A stretch of 49,644 nt of DNA from Catellatospora methionotrophica. Lineage in GTDB: Bacteria; Actinomycetota; Actinomycetes; Mycobacteriales; Micromonosporaceae. Numbering within the stretch: position 1 is the first letter of the stretch; every line of letters starts with the position of its first letter. Below the pieces are notes generated by a model. The model worked only from the letters and a program-made list of their open reading frames with translations. It did not search any database and was not told the DNA's origin. Where the stretch lies: positions 1 to 49,644 of the forward strand of contig NZ_JAAOTJ010000035.1 in NCBI RefSeq assembly GCF_011297335.1. Direction: 5' to 3'. Position numbers and translations under genes: made by a program. Below are positions 7,241 to 17,395 of the stretch, one piece after another.

Positions 7241-7687
7241 ATGACCGGATCCGCCGCGATGGCACACGAGACCGCGTACGAGGAGCTGTCGGAGTTCCTG
7301 CTGCTGCCGGAGGAGGACGCCCACCCGGTGCACGAGGTGCGCGGCTGCGTGTGCAGGCAGTGCGGCGGCCGGTCGTTCAAGGTCGCGGTCATGGCCGAGG
7401 ACGAGGGTTCGGTGCGCCGGACCTGCGTGTCGTGTGGAACGCACGGGTTCATCGCCGACAGCGCCGAGTTCTGGGACGACGACGAGGAGATCGAGGTCTG
7501 CGCCTGCACCTGTGGGCACGAGGAGTTCGCCGCGGCGGCGGGCTTCTCGCTGTATGAGGACGGCGAGTCCGACGACGTCCGCTGGGTGTACGTCGCGCTG
7601 CGCTGCGAGTCCTGCCAGGAGATCGGCGTCTACGAGGACTGGAAGATCGGCTACGGCCCGAGCGGCCTGCTGCTCGACCAGGTCTGA
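7241..7687 (+). CDS. Twin zinc-ribbon protein of unknown function
   Basis: 148 residues, acidic, no signal peptide. Two similar halves are visible: residues 36-65 (C36, C38, C41 then C62, C65) and 87-125 (C87, C89, C91 then C122, C125), each a Cys cluster followed by Gly, a variable acidic strand pair and a CxxC. This suggests two tandem zinc ribbons from an internal duplication. GGGAGG lies 6 nt before ATG 7241. It converges on the calerythrin gene with a perfect hairpin between. I do not recognise a named family or partner. Confidence 0.75.
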   Translation: MTGSAAMAHETAYEELSEFLLLPEEDAHPVHEVRGCVCRQCGGRSFKVAVMAEDEGSVRRTCVSCGTHGFIADSAEFWDDDEEIEVCACTCGHEEFAAAAGFSLYEDGESDDVRWVYVALRCESCQEIGVYEDWKIGYGPSGLLLDQV

Positions 7688-7701
7688 TCATGCACGTGAC
7701 G

Positions 7702-7747
7702 ACGTCAGGGCCTGCCGGGGCGAGGTGGCCGGGGCAGGCCCTGACGT
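7702..7747. terminator. Bidirectional terminator hairpin
   Basis: Perfect 15-bp stem: ACGTCAGGGCCTGCC (7702-7716) pairs with 7733-7747 around a 16-nt loop. It lies between the ends of two converging genes (7687 and 7758). Confidence 0.75.
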
Positions 7748-7757
7748 GTGGTCGCGG

Positions 7758-8303
7758 TCAGACCCGGCCGAAGAACCAGTTGCCGGGGGCGGTCTCGTCC
7801 GCTCCGATGTAGAACTGGCGTACGCCGACCATCAGCTCCTCGATGGTGAGGTAGCCGTCCTCGTCGGCGTCGAGCTTGTCGAAGGCGAGGTTGATCTCGC
7901 CGACCGGGGTGCCGAAGGCGCGCTGCATGGTCGCGAACTCGTCCCGGCTGACCCGGCCGTCGTCGTCGGTGTCGGCCAGGTGCAGCACCGCCAGCGCGCC
8001 GGGCCGGAAACTGCGGTCGAAGGCGTCGCCGTGTACGAACGCCGAGGTGAACCCCTGACGCCACTCCTGCGGGCTGAGCTTCTGGTCGTCGTTCACGTCG
8101 AGCGCCTTGGCCAGTTCCTGCCAGAACGTGGAGAAGTCCTCGGCGATGCGCTGCGCTTTGGGCGCGTCGTGCGCGGCCCCGAACTCCGCCAGCAGGCGCA
8201 GGCCGAGATTGGTGAGGTCCTGCTGCTCGACGAAGCCGCTGCGGTCGTTGTCGAGGTGGCCGAAGGCCTTGTCCAATTTGCGGAGCTGCATCTCGTTAGC
8301 CAT
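7758..8303 (-). CDS. Calerythrin-like EF-hand calcium-binding protein
   Basis: 181 residues, no signal peptide, so cytoplasmic. Four EF-hand loops are visible: D18-D29 (DNDRSGFVEQQD, with Asp in place of the usual Glu at position 12), D69-E80 (DVNDDQKLSPQE, with Gln in place of the central Gly), D111-E122 (DTDDDGRVSRDE) and D145-E156 (DADEDGYLTIEE). Loops 3 and 4 are canonical; loop 2 is degenerate. Length and spacing fit actinobacterial calerythrin, a sarcoplasmic-type calcium buffer or sensor. The ATG lies 6 nt after a TAGATT box, so the mRNA is probably leaderless. Confidence 0.9.
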   Translation of the reverse strand: MANEMQLRKLDKAFGHLDNDRSGFVEQQDLTNLGLRLLAEFGAAHDAPKAQRIAEDFSTFWQELAKALDVNDDQKLSPQEWRQGFTSAFVHGDAFDRSFRPGALAVLHLADTDDDGRVSRDEFATMQRAFGTPVGEINLAFDKLDADEDGYLTIEELMVGVRQFYIGADETAPGNWFFGRV

Positions 8304-8309
8304 GCCGGA

Positions 8310-8315
8310 AATCTA
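8310..8315 (-). promoter_or_regulatory. -10 box (TAGATT) for leaderless calerythrin mRNA
   Basis: TAGATT on the minus strand is separated by 6 nt from ATG 8303, with no Shine-Dalgarno sequence between. No convincing -35 was found. Confidence 0.55.
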
Positions 8316-8441
8316 TTCCGAGAATGCACATAATGTCGATATCGGGCAAACCTTCTTCATTCGGAAGTGTGGCTTGCCCGGTCAGGTTCTTGACCTGCCC
8401 GCCGTGTGTGGAGCGTGAACTCGCCGGTCGGCTTCCCGGGC

Positions 8442-9478
<1,037 letters not shown>

Positions 9479-9494
9479 TAGCCCTGAGGCTCGC

Positions 9495-9500
9495 TACGCT
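9495..9500 (+). promoter_or_regulatory. -10 box (TACGCT) for leaderless tetR mRNA
   Basis: TACGCT ends 6 nt before GTG 9507 and no Shine-Dalgarno intervenes. TTGGCG at 9470-9475, inside the palindrome at 9455-9478, could be the -35 (19-nt spacer), which would let TetR block its own promoter. Confidence 0.5.
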
Positions 9501-9506
9501 GGCCTG

Positions 9507-10130
9507 GTGGGAAGCGAGGTCAGGACCGGGCAGGGGGGCACGCACAGCCGTGATCCCCGGGCCGTACGCACCCGGGCCAGGCTCGCTGAGGCGTTCACCG
9601 CCGTCGCGGGCCGTCAGCCGGGAGCGCCGGTGTCGGTCAGCGCGATCGTCGCGGAGGCCGGGCTGAACCGGTCCTCCTTCTACGCGCACTTCGACACCAC
9701 CGGCAGCCTGGCCGTGTACGTGCTGGAGCAGGCCCTGCGGGCCATCTCCGAGCAGGACGTCCAGGTCCGGCTGGTCGGCCGGGCCACCGGCCGCGACGCG
9801 TCCCGGATCGTGCTCGGGCACATCGTCGACCAGGTGGACAGCCAGCGCGGTGAGCTGCTGGCCGTGTTCGGCTCGGCAGAGGGCGGGGCCGCGACGGCGC
9901 GGTTCGGGCGGCAGCTCGCCGACAACATCGCGTACTACTTCCAGCGCCTGCGGTTCGCACCGACACGCCCGCCCGGCGAGCTGGCGACGACCGCCGTGTT
10001 CCTCGGCCACGGCCTGGCGGCCGCGATCGTGGACCGGCTCACCGCCGCCGCGCCGTGCCCGCGCGAGGAGCTGATCGAGATCCTGGTCGGCCTGGTGCCG
10101 TCCTGGGTGGACGCGTCGGTCCCACGCTGA
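9507..10130 (+). CDS. TetR-family regulator
   Basis: 207 residues. The helix-turn-helix is VSVSAIVAEAGLNRSSFYAH at about 42-61, followed by the TetR-like helix pair FDTTGSLAVYVLEQAL. The C-terminal domain has no recognisable ligand signature. Chosen GTG start fits the leaderless promoter. It is followed after 32 nt by an SDR gene in the same direction and is divergent from an aldo/keto reductase; it probably senses the carbonyl or alcohol substrate of these enzymes. Confidence 0.85.
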   Translation: MGSEVRTGQGGTHSRDPRAVRTRARLAEAFTAVAGRQPGAPVSVSAIVAEAGLNRSSFYAHFDTTGSLAVYVLEQALRAISEQDVQVRLVGRATGRDASRIVLGHIVDQVDSQRGELLAVFGSAEGGAATARFGRQLADNIAYYFQRLRFAPTRPPGELATTAVFLGHGLAAAIVDRLTAAAPCPREELIEILVGLVPSWVDASVPR

Positions 10131-10162
10131 CCGCAGCACAGCAGGAGCAACAGGGGGGACTC

Positions 10163-10993
10163 ATGGCGAAGAACTGGCTGATCACCGGAACGTCCAGCGG
10201 GCTCGGATACGAGCTGGCCAAGGCGGTGCTGGAGCACGGTGACAACGTGGTGGCCACCGCGCGGCGGCCCGAAACCCTCGACGAACTGGTACACAAGTAC
10301 GGCGAGCAGGTCCGGGCGGTGGCGCTCGACGTCACCGACCCCGACGCGGCCCGCGCCGCGGTGCAGGCCGCCGTGGACGCGTTCGGCACGCTCGACGTCG
10401 TCGTCAACAACGCGGGCTACGCGGTGTCCGGGTCGCTGGAGGAGACGCCCGACGCCGACTTCCGGGCCCAGATCGAGACCAATCTGTACGGCGTCGTGAA
10501 CGTCACCAGGGCCGCGCTGCCGGTGCTGCGCGGGCAACGGCACGGGCACGTCATCCAGTACTCGTCCATCGGCGGGCGGGTCGGCGGCACGCCGGGGCTC
10601 GGGGCATACCAGACCGCGAAGTTCGCCGTGGAGGGCTACTCGGAGGTGCTGGCCAACGAGGTCAGGCCGTTCGGGGTGAAGGTCACCATCGTGGAGCCGG
10701 GCGGGTTCCGCACCAAATGGAGCGGTGGCGCGGCGCAGCTGGCGGCCCCGGTCGGCCCGGACTACGAGGCGTCGGTAGGCGCGATGATCAAATTCCGGGA
10801 GCAGTATGTCGAACCCGGCGACCCGGTTCGCGCGGCGAAGGCGGTCATCGACATCGCGGGGTCCGACGACCCGCCGCTGCGGCTGCTGCTCGGCTCCGAC
10901 GCGCTGAAGCGGGCACGGGAGTCCTCGGCCGCCCGCGCCGCCGAGACGGAGAAGTGGGCCGACGTCACGGTGTCCACGGACTTCCCCGCCTGA
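10163..10993 (+). CDS. SDR-family oxidoreductase
   Basis: 276 residues. TGTSSGLG at 9-16 binds the cofactor, NNAG at 82-85 is conserved, and Ser135, Tyr149 and Lys153 (YQTAK) are the catalytic residues. The ARRPETLDEL stretch after the second strand, with Arg34-Arg35, favours NADPH. Preceded by a G-rich ribosome site (GGGGGGACTC) before ATG 10163. Probably co-transcribed with the tetR gene upstream. The PGGFRTKW motif after the sixth strand is typical of the retinol-dehydrogenase-like SDRs common in actinobacteria; substrate unknown. Confidence 0.88.
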   Translation: MAKNWLITGTSSGLGYELAKAVLEHGDNVVATARRPETLDELVHKYGEQVRAVALDVTDPDAARAAVQAAVDAFGTLDVVVNNAGYAVSGSLEETPDADFRAQIETNLYGVVNVTRAALPVLRGQRHGHVIQYSSIGGRVGGTPGLGAYQTAKFAVEGYSEVLANEVRPFGVKVTIVEPGGFRTKWSGGAAQLAAPVGPDYEASVGAMIKFREQYVEPGDPVRAAKAVIDIAGSDDPPLRLLLGSDALKRARESSAARAAETEKWADVTVSTDFPA

Positions 10994-10997
10994 TCAT

Positions 10998-11032
10998 GCG
11001 ATGGGCCGCTCCGCGCCGGGGTGGCCCATCGC
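10998..11032. terminator. Terminator hairpin between converging genes
   Basis: GCGATGGGCC (10998-11007) and GGCCCATCGC (11023-11032) form a perfect 10-bp stem just after the SDR stop and before the end of the kinase gene. Confidence 0.65.
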
Positions 11033-11060
11033 CGGTCGAGGCACGCAGGCTGCCCGCGAC

Positions 11061-11963
11061 TCAGGCGGCGCGCGCCACGGCCGCGGCGAGCTGGTCGGCG
11101 GTGATCAGCTCCTCGTGCGTCCCGGCCGCGCCGCACGCGAACGCGCCGGACACCGATCCGGCCAGCACGCACTCCTCGATCGGGCGGCCGGTCAGCCAGC
11201 GGCTCATGAACGCGGTGCTGAATCCGTCGCCCGCGCCGTTGCTGTCGATCACGGGCCGCTCGGGGGAGACCGCCGGAAACCGCCGCACCTCGGGGGAGTC
11301 CCGGGTCGCGACGCGGCACCCCGCCGCGCCCGCGGTCGCCACGACCACCTGCGCCCGGCCGCTGGACAGCACCGCGAGCATGGTCTCGTCGACGCGCTCG
11401 GGAGCCGCCTCGGCGCTGAAGAACACCAGGTCGGCGGCGCGGGCCAGCGGCCATACCCAGTCGAGTTCGCCGTCCCACGCGTGCAGGTCGGTGGAGGTGG
11501 TGACGCCCAGCTCCCGGGCGTCGGCGAACGCTCCGGCGGCCCGGAACCCGGCGACGTGGGCGTGCCGGGCGCGCCGCAGGTACGGCAGGTAGAAGTCCTG
11601 CGGCAGCACCAGGTCGTGCGGGTGGCGGCCGTCGAAGAACGAGAACCGGCGGCCCGCCTTGTCGACCAGGTTCACGGCGCGCGGCGTGCCGTTCGGGGCG
11701 GTGACATGGCTGAAATCCAGGCCCAGTTCGGCGTATCGGGCCAGCACCAGCGCGCCGAGCATGTCCTCGCCGAGGAAGTCGATCAGCTTGGTGCGCAGGC
11801 CCAGGGCGTGGAAACCCAGTGCGACGCCGTTGCCGGAGTGCGCGACGTAGTCGCGGATCGGCGCCACCGGCAGGAAGTCGCCCGGCGGCACCGCCAGCTC
11901 CGGCACCTGCACGATGGTGTCCACACCGACGCCGCCGAGCACCAGAACGTCGTACCCGGACAT
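11061..11963 (-). CDS. PfkB-family carbohydrate kinase
   Basis: 300 residues, ribokinase fold. The N-terminal GGVGVDTIVQVPELAVPPGD and HSGNGVALG form the sugar-binding face; DSNGAGDGF near the C-terminus carries the anion hole and the catalytic base Asp246. Usual family second signature reads DTxGAGD, here DSNGAGD. GGAGG 8 nt upstream of ATG 11963 fixes the start. No neighbouring sugar genes are near enough to suggest whether the substrate is ribose, fructose, adenosine or another sugar. ATP is the presumed phosphate donor. Confidence 0.85.
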   Translation of the reverse strand: MSGYDVLVLGGVGVDTIVQVPELAVPPGDFLPVAPIRDYVAHSGNGVALGFHALGLRTKLIDFLGEDMLGALVLARYAELGLDFSHVTAPNGTPRAVNLVDKAGRRFSFFDGRHPHDLVLPQDFYLPYLRRARHAHVAGFRAAGAFADARELGVTTSTDLHAWDGELDWVWPLARAADLVFFSAEAAPERVDETMLAVLSSGRAQVVVATAGAAGCRVATRDSPEVRRFPAVSPERPVIDSNGAGDGFSTAFMSRWLTGRPIEECVLAGSVSGAFACGAAGTHEELITADQLAAAVARAA

Positions 11964-12149
11964 GACAGACCGCCTCCCCGATGTGTGGTCCAAGCACCCG
12001 GAGCGGCGGGCTGACCCACCCTAACCCCGGCTAGATCTTCCCGCAGTCCCCGACCGGATTCTCGCCCAGTCGAGCCGCGCCGCCGCGACAGCGCCGATTT
12101 CCCGCCCGGCATAGGATCGCGGCGGCCAGGCGGCCACCAAGGGGGCGAT

Positions 12150-12644
12150 GTGGACATCATCAGGATGGTCGTGCCGATCGCGGCGACGGTGACGATGGGG
12201 ATCATGGCAGGCGTGTTCGGGCTCTACTCCCACACCGTCATGCCAGGTCTGCGCCGCACTGACGACCGGACGTTCGTCGGTGCGTTCCAGGCGCTCGACC
12301 GGGCGATCATCAACCCGTGGTTCATGCTCGGCGGCTTCCTCGGCGCGCTCGTGTTCACTGCCGCATCGGCGCTGCTCCTGCTGGGGGCGGGCGGTTCCGC
12401 GCTGGCCTGGACCGTCGCGGCGCTCGTGCTGTACCTGGTGGCCTTCGTCGTCACGGTCGCCGTCAACGTGCCGATGAACAACGCGATCAAGGCCGCCGGC
12501 GACCCGGACGGGATCGCTGACCTGGCCGGGCTGCGGGCCGCGTTCGACGAGGCCAGGTGGTCGCGGTGGAACCACGTCCGCACCGTGGCGACCACCGTCG
12601 CGCTGATCTGCCTCGCCGTCGCGCTGCTGCGCTACGGCCGCTGA
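12150..12644 (+). CDS. DUF1772 (anthrone-oxygenase-like) membrane protein
   Basis: 164 residues with four hydrophobic segments (about 5-25, 56-78, 84-104 and 142-162). The pattern GIMAGVFGLYSHTVMPGLRR near the start and VPMNNAIKAAGDP in the loop after helix 3, then WSRWNHVRTVATT before helix 4, identifies DUF1772, a family that includes fungal and actinobacterial anthrone oxygenases but mostly proteins of unknown role. A TAGGAT box lies at about 12113 and AAGGGGGC precedes GTG 12150. Confidence 0.8.
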   Translation: MDIIRMVVPIAATVTMGIMAGVFGLYSHTVMPGLRRTDDRTFVGAFQALDRAIINPWFMLGGFLGALVFTAASALLLLGAGGSALAWTVAALVLYLVAFVVTVAVNVPMNNAIKAAGDPDGIADLAGLRAAFDEARWSRWNHVRTVATTVALICLAVALLRYGR

Positions 12645-12734
12645 GCCGACCGAGCAGGTCGAGGGCGGCCTGCTCGCCGGATCGAACAGGTCCGGAGGGT
12701 GTCTCGTGCGAGGTCGACAGGTCGATGAGCCACC

Positions 12735-13145
12735 ATGGAGACCATGGCACGAGCACGCAGGAAGCCCGATCCGCAGCCCACCGCCTGCCCGTGCGGGACG
12801 GGGCAGCCGTACGAGCAGTGCTGTGGGCGCTGGCACCAGGGCGGTGAGGCGCCGACCGCCGAGCAGCTGATGCGCTCGCGGTACAGCGCGTTCGCGCTCG
12901 GCGATGCCGCGTACCTGCTGCGCACGTGGCATTCCAGCACCCGGCCGCGGGAGCTGGAACTGGACACCGGCCCGCGCTACACCGGGCTGGAGGTGCTGGC
13001 CACGGACCGGGGGAGCATGTTCGACACCGAGGGCACGGTGCTGTTCCGGGCCCACTACCGCGACGGCGGCCGGCCGGGCGCGCTGGAGGAGCACAGCCGG
13101 TTCCTGCGCGAGGACGGGCACTGGCGTTACCTGAGACCCCTCTGA
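12735..13145 (+). CDS. YchJ-family protein with N-terminal SEC-C motif
   Basis: 136 residues. [17 protein letters not shown] at 18-34 is the SEC-C metal-binding motif (C18, C20, C29, C30/H34), the same zinc motif found at the SecA C-terminus. It is followed by the YchJ-like (UPF0225) domain: [25 protein letters not shown] and the NTF2-like FRAHYRD and [14 protein letters not shown] strands. The family is cytoplasmic and of unproven function. An alternative start is nine bases in (Met4). Confidence 0.88.
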   Translation: METMARARRKPDPQPTACPCGTGQPYEQCCGRWHQGGEAPTAEQLMRSRYSAFALGDAAYLLRTWHSSTRPRELELDTGPRYTGLEVLATDRGSMFDTEGTVLFRAHYRDGGRPGALEEHSRFLREDGHWRYLRPL

Positions 13146-13188
13146 TCCGGTCGTGCGTTCGGCGGACCGCAGACGACTCCGTCGAATA

Positions 13189-13208
13189 AAATCAAGCACG
13201 CTTGACTT
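13189..13208. promoter_or_regulatory. Palindromic operator at the head of the carboxylase operon
   Basis: TCAAGC-AC-GCTTGA at 13192-13205 is a perfect palindrome set in an A/T-rich island (AATAAAATCAAGC... CTTGACTTTTTT) in otherwise very GC-rich DNA. It lies 53 nt upstream of the first gene of a six-gene operon that ends with a TetR gene, which makes it the likely target of that TetR. Confidence 0.7.
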
Positions 13209-13257
13209 TTTTGTGGCCCGGAGGAAGGGTGGAGCCGACTGGGAGGGAGCACCCCTG

Positions 13258-14070
13258 ATGGCCGAACTAGAGGCGCTGCTGGCTGATCTCGACGCCGAGA
13301 GCGCCGACGCCGACCGGCTCGTCGCCGACCTCGCACCCGGGCAGTGGGCCACCCCCACGCCCGCTGCGGGCTGGACCGTCGCCCACCAGATCGGCCACCT
13401 GCTGTGGACCGACGAGCGCTCCCTGCTCGCCGCCACCGACCCGGCGGGGTTCGCCGGCGCGCTGGAGGAGATCGCGAACTCGCCGGACCCATTGCGGTTC
13501 GTCGACGCCGGGGCGCAGCAGCTCGCCGTGCTCCCGCCCGAGCAACTGCTCGACCGCTGGCGGCAGACCCGCACCGCGCTGCGGGCCGCGCTCGCCGCCG
13601 TCCCGCCCGGCACCCGGCTGCCCTGGTACGGGCCGCCGATGAGCGCCGCGTCCATGGCCACCGCCCGGATCATGGAGACCTGGGCGCACGGCCAGGACCT
13701 CGCCGACACCTTCGGCGTGACCCGGACACCCACCGGGCGGCTGCGCCACGTCGCCCACATCGGCGTACGCGCCCGCGACTTCGCGTACGCCGCCCACGGT
13801 CTCGACGCGCCGATCGCGCCGTTCCACGTCTGCCTGACCGGCCCGGACGGCGACGAGTGGAGCTGGGGACCGGCGGACGCCGCTCAGCACGTCACCGGCC
13901 CCGCGCTCGACTTCTGCCTGCTGGTCACCCAGCGCAGGCACCGCGCCGACCTCGCTCTGCGCGCGGAGGGCGCCGACGCCGACCGCTGGCTGGACATCGC
14001 GCAGGCCTTCGCGGGGCCGCCCGGCGTCGGCCGCGCTCCCGGCCAGTTCGCCCCAGGGGCCGCCGCATGA
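13258..14070 (+). CDS. TIGR03084-family metal-binding protein
   Basis: 270 residues. The N-terminal half ([16 protein letters not shown], then [16 protein letters not shown]) is the DinB/maleylpyruvate-isomerase-type four-helix fold with His residues placed for a metal; the C-terminal half ([46 protein letters not shown]) matches the TIGR03084 family. Its chemistry is unknown, but the family habitually sits beside AtuA and acyl-CoA carboxylase genes, as here. GGGAGGGAG precedes ATG 13258. First gene of the operon. Confidence 0.85.
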   Translation: MAELEALLADLDAESADADRLVADLAPGQWATPTPAAGWTVAHQIGHLLWTDERSLLAATDPAGFAGALEEIANSPDPLRFVDAGAQQLAVLPPEQLLDRWRQTRTALRAALAAVPPGTRLPWYGPPMSAASMATARIMETWAHGQDLADTFGVTRTPTGRLRHVAHIGVRARDFAYAAHGLDAPIAPFHVCLTGPDGDEWSWGPADAAQHVTGPALDFCLLVTQRRHRADLALRAEGADADRWLDIAQAFAGPPGVGRAPGQFAPGAAA

Positions 14071-14104
14071 GCAGGCGAACCACGGCCGCAGGGCAGGCGC
14101 GGGC

Positions 14105-15795
14105 ATGAGCGCGCCGCTGCGGATCGCGAACATGTCCGGGTTCTACGGCGACCGGGCCTCGGCGATGCGGGAGATGCTCGAAGGCGGCCCGGTCGACGTG
14201 CTGACCGGCGACTACCTCGCCGAGCTGACCATGCTCATCCTGGCCCGGGACCGGATGAAGGACCCGTCCACCGGCTACGCCAAGACGTTCCTGCGGCAGC
14301 TGGAGCAGTGCCTCGGCACCGCGCTGGACCGGGGCGTCCGGATCGTCACTAACGCGGGCGGGCTCAACCCGGCGGGGCTCGCGCAGGCGCTCGGCGCGCT
14401 GGCCGGGCGGCTCGGGCTGAGCCCGCGTATCGCGTACGTGACCGGGGACGACCTGCTCGCCCGCGCCGACGAGCTGGGCCTCGGCACACCGCTGGCGGCG
14501 AACGCGTACCTCGGGGCATGGGGCATCGCGCACGCGCTGCGGGAGGGGGCCGACCTCGTGGTGACCGGGCGGGTAACCGACGCGTCGCTGGTCGTCGGAC
14601 CCGCCGCCGCCCACTTCGGCTGGGCGCGCGACGACTTCGACGCCCTCGCCGGGGCCGTCGCCGCCGGGCACGTGATCGAGTGCGGGGCGCAGGCCACCGG
14701 CGGCAACTACGCGTTCTTCACCGAGCACGCCATCGGCCTGCCCGGATTCCCGATCGCCGAGGTGTACGCCGACGGCGGCAGCGTCATCACCAAACACCCC
14801 GGCACCGGTGGCGTCGTGAACGTCGGCACGGTCACCGCCCAGCTGCTGTACGAGGTGGACGGTCCGCGCTACCTCGGCCCCGACGTCGTCACCCGACTCG
14901 ACACCGTCGCGCTCGCCGACGACGGGCCCGACCGGGTGCGCATCAGCGGGGTACGCGGTGAAGCGCCGCCGCCGACGCTGAAGGTCGGGCTGAACTCCCT
15001 CGGCGGGTTCCGCAACGACGTGACGTTCCTGATCACCGGCCTCGACGTCGCGGCGAAGGCCGCGCTGGCCCGCGAGCAGCTCGATGCCTCGCTGAAGCGG
15101 CGCCCGCCCGCCGAGCTGGTGTGGCGGCTGGCCCGCACCGACCATCCCGACGCCGACGGGCAGGAGGAGGCCAGCGCGCTGCTGCACGCCACCGTCAAGG
15201 ACACCGACCCGGCTGTGGCCGGGCGCGCGTTCAGCGGGGCCGCCGTCGAGCTGGCCCTGTCCAGCTATCCCGGCTTCACGCTGCTCGCCCCGCCCGGCGA
15301 GGCGACCCCGTTCGGGGTGTTCACCGCGGCGGCCGTCAAAGCCGAACTGGTCCCGCACACGGTGGTGCTGCCCGACGGCACCGAGCATGCCGTCGAGCCG
15401 TTCAGCGGGCGAGACGAGGGCGTGCAGCCACTGCACGACACGGTTCCGGCGTGGACCGGGAGCGGGCCGACGCGGCGTGGGCCGCTGGGGCTGGTCGTCG
15501 GGGCGCGCAGCGGGGACAAGGGCGGCAGCGCCAACATCGGGGTATGGGCGCGCGGCGACGCGGCGTACGCGTGGCTGGCGGCGACGCTGACCGTGGACAC
15601 GCTGGTGGAGCTGCTGCCCGAGGCGGCCGGCTTGCCGGTCGTCCGGCACGTGCTGCCGAACCTGCGGGCGCTGAACTTCACCGTCGACGGGCTGCTCGGC
15701 GACGGCGTCTCGGCGGGCACCCGGTTCGACCCGCAGGGCAAGGGGCTGGGCGAGTGGCTGCGCTCGCGGTATGTCGACATCCCGGAGGAACTGCT

Positions 15796-15799
<4 letters not shown>
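14105..15799 (+). CDS. atuA: AtuA-family protein (DUF1446)
   Basis: 564 residues. The start PLRIANMSGFYGDRASAMREMLEGGPVD, then LTGDYLAELTMLIL, TNAGGLNP and GRVTDASLVVGP are hallmarks of the acyclic-terpene-utilisation protein AtuA (DUF1446). The C-terminal part (ARSGDKGGSANIGVWARGD) is the second, often fused AtuA domain, so this is the long two-domain form. AtuA is required for citronellol/geraniol catabolism in Pseudomonas but its reaction is not settled. The stop overlaps the next start by 4 nt (GTGA), showing translational coupling with the carboxylase. Confidence 0.87.
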
Positions 15800-17391
<1,592 letters not shown>

Positions 17392-17395
17392 ACAG

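Noticed and set aside
7071-7265. 64-codon minus-strand frame in the gap before the zinc-ribbon gene
   Set aside because: Arg/Ala-rich shadow composition and overlap with the promoter region of the next gene.
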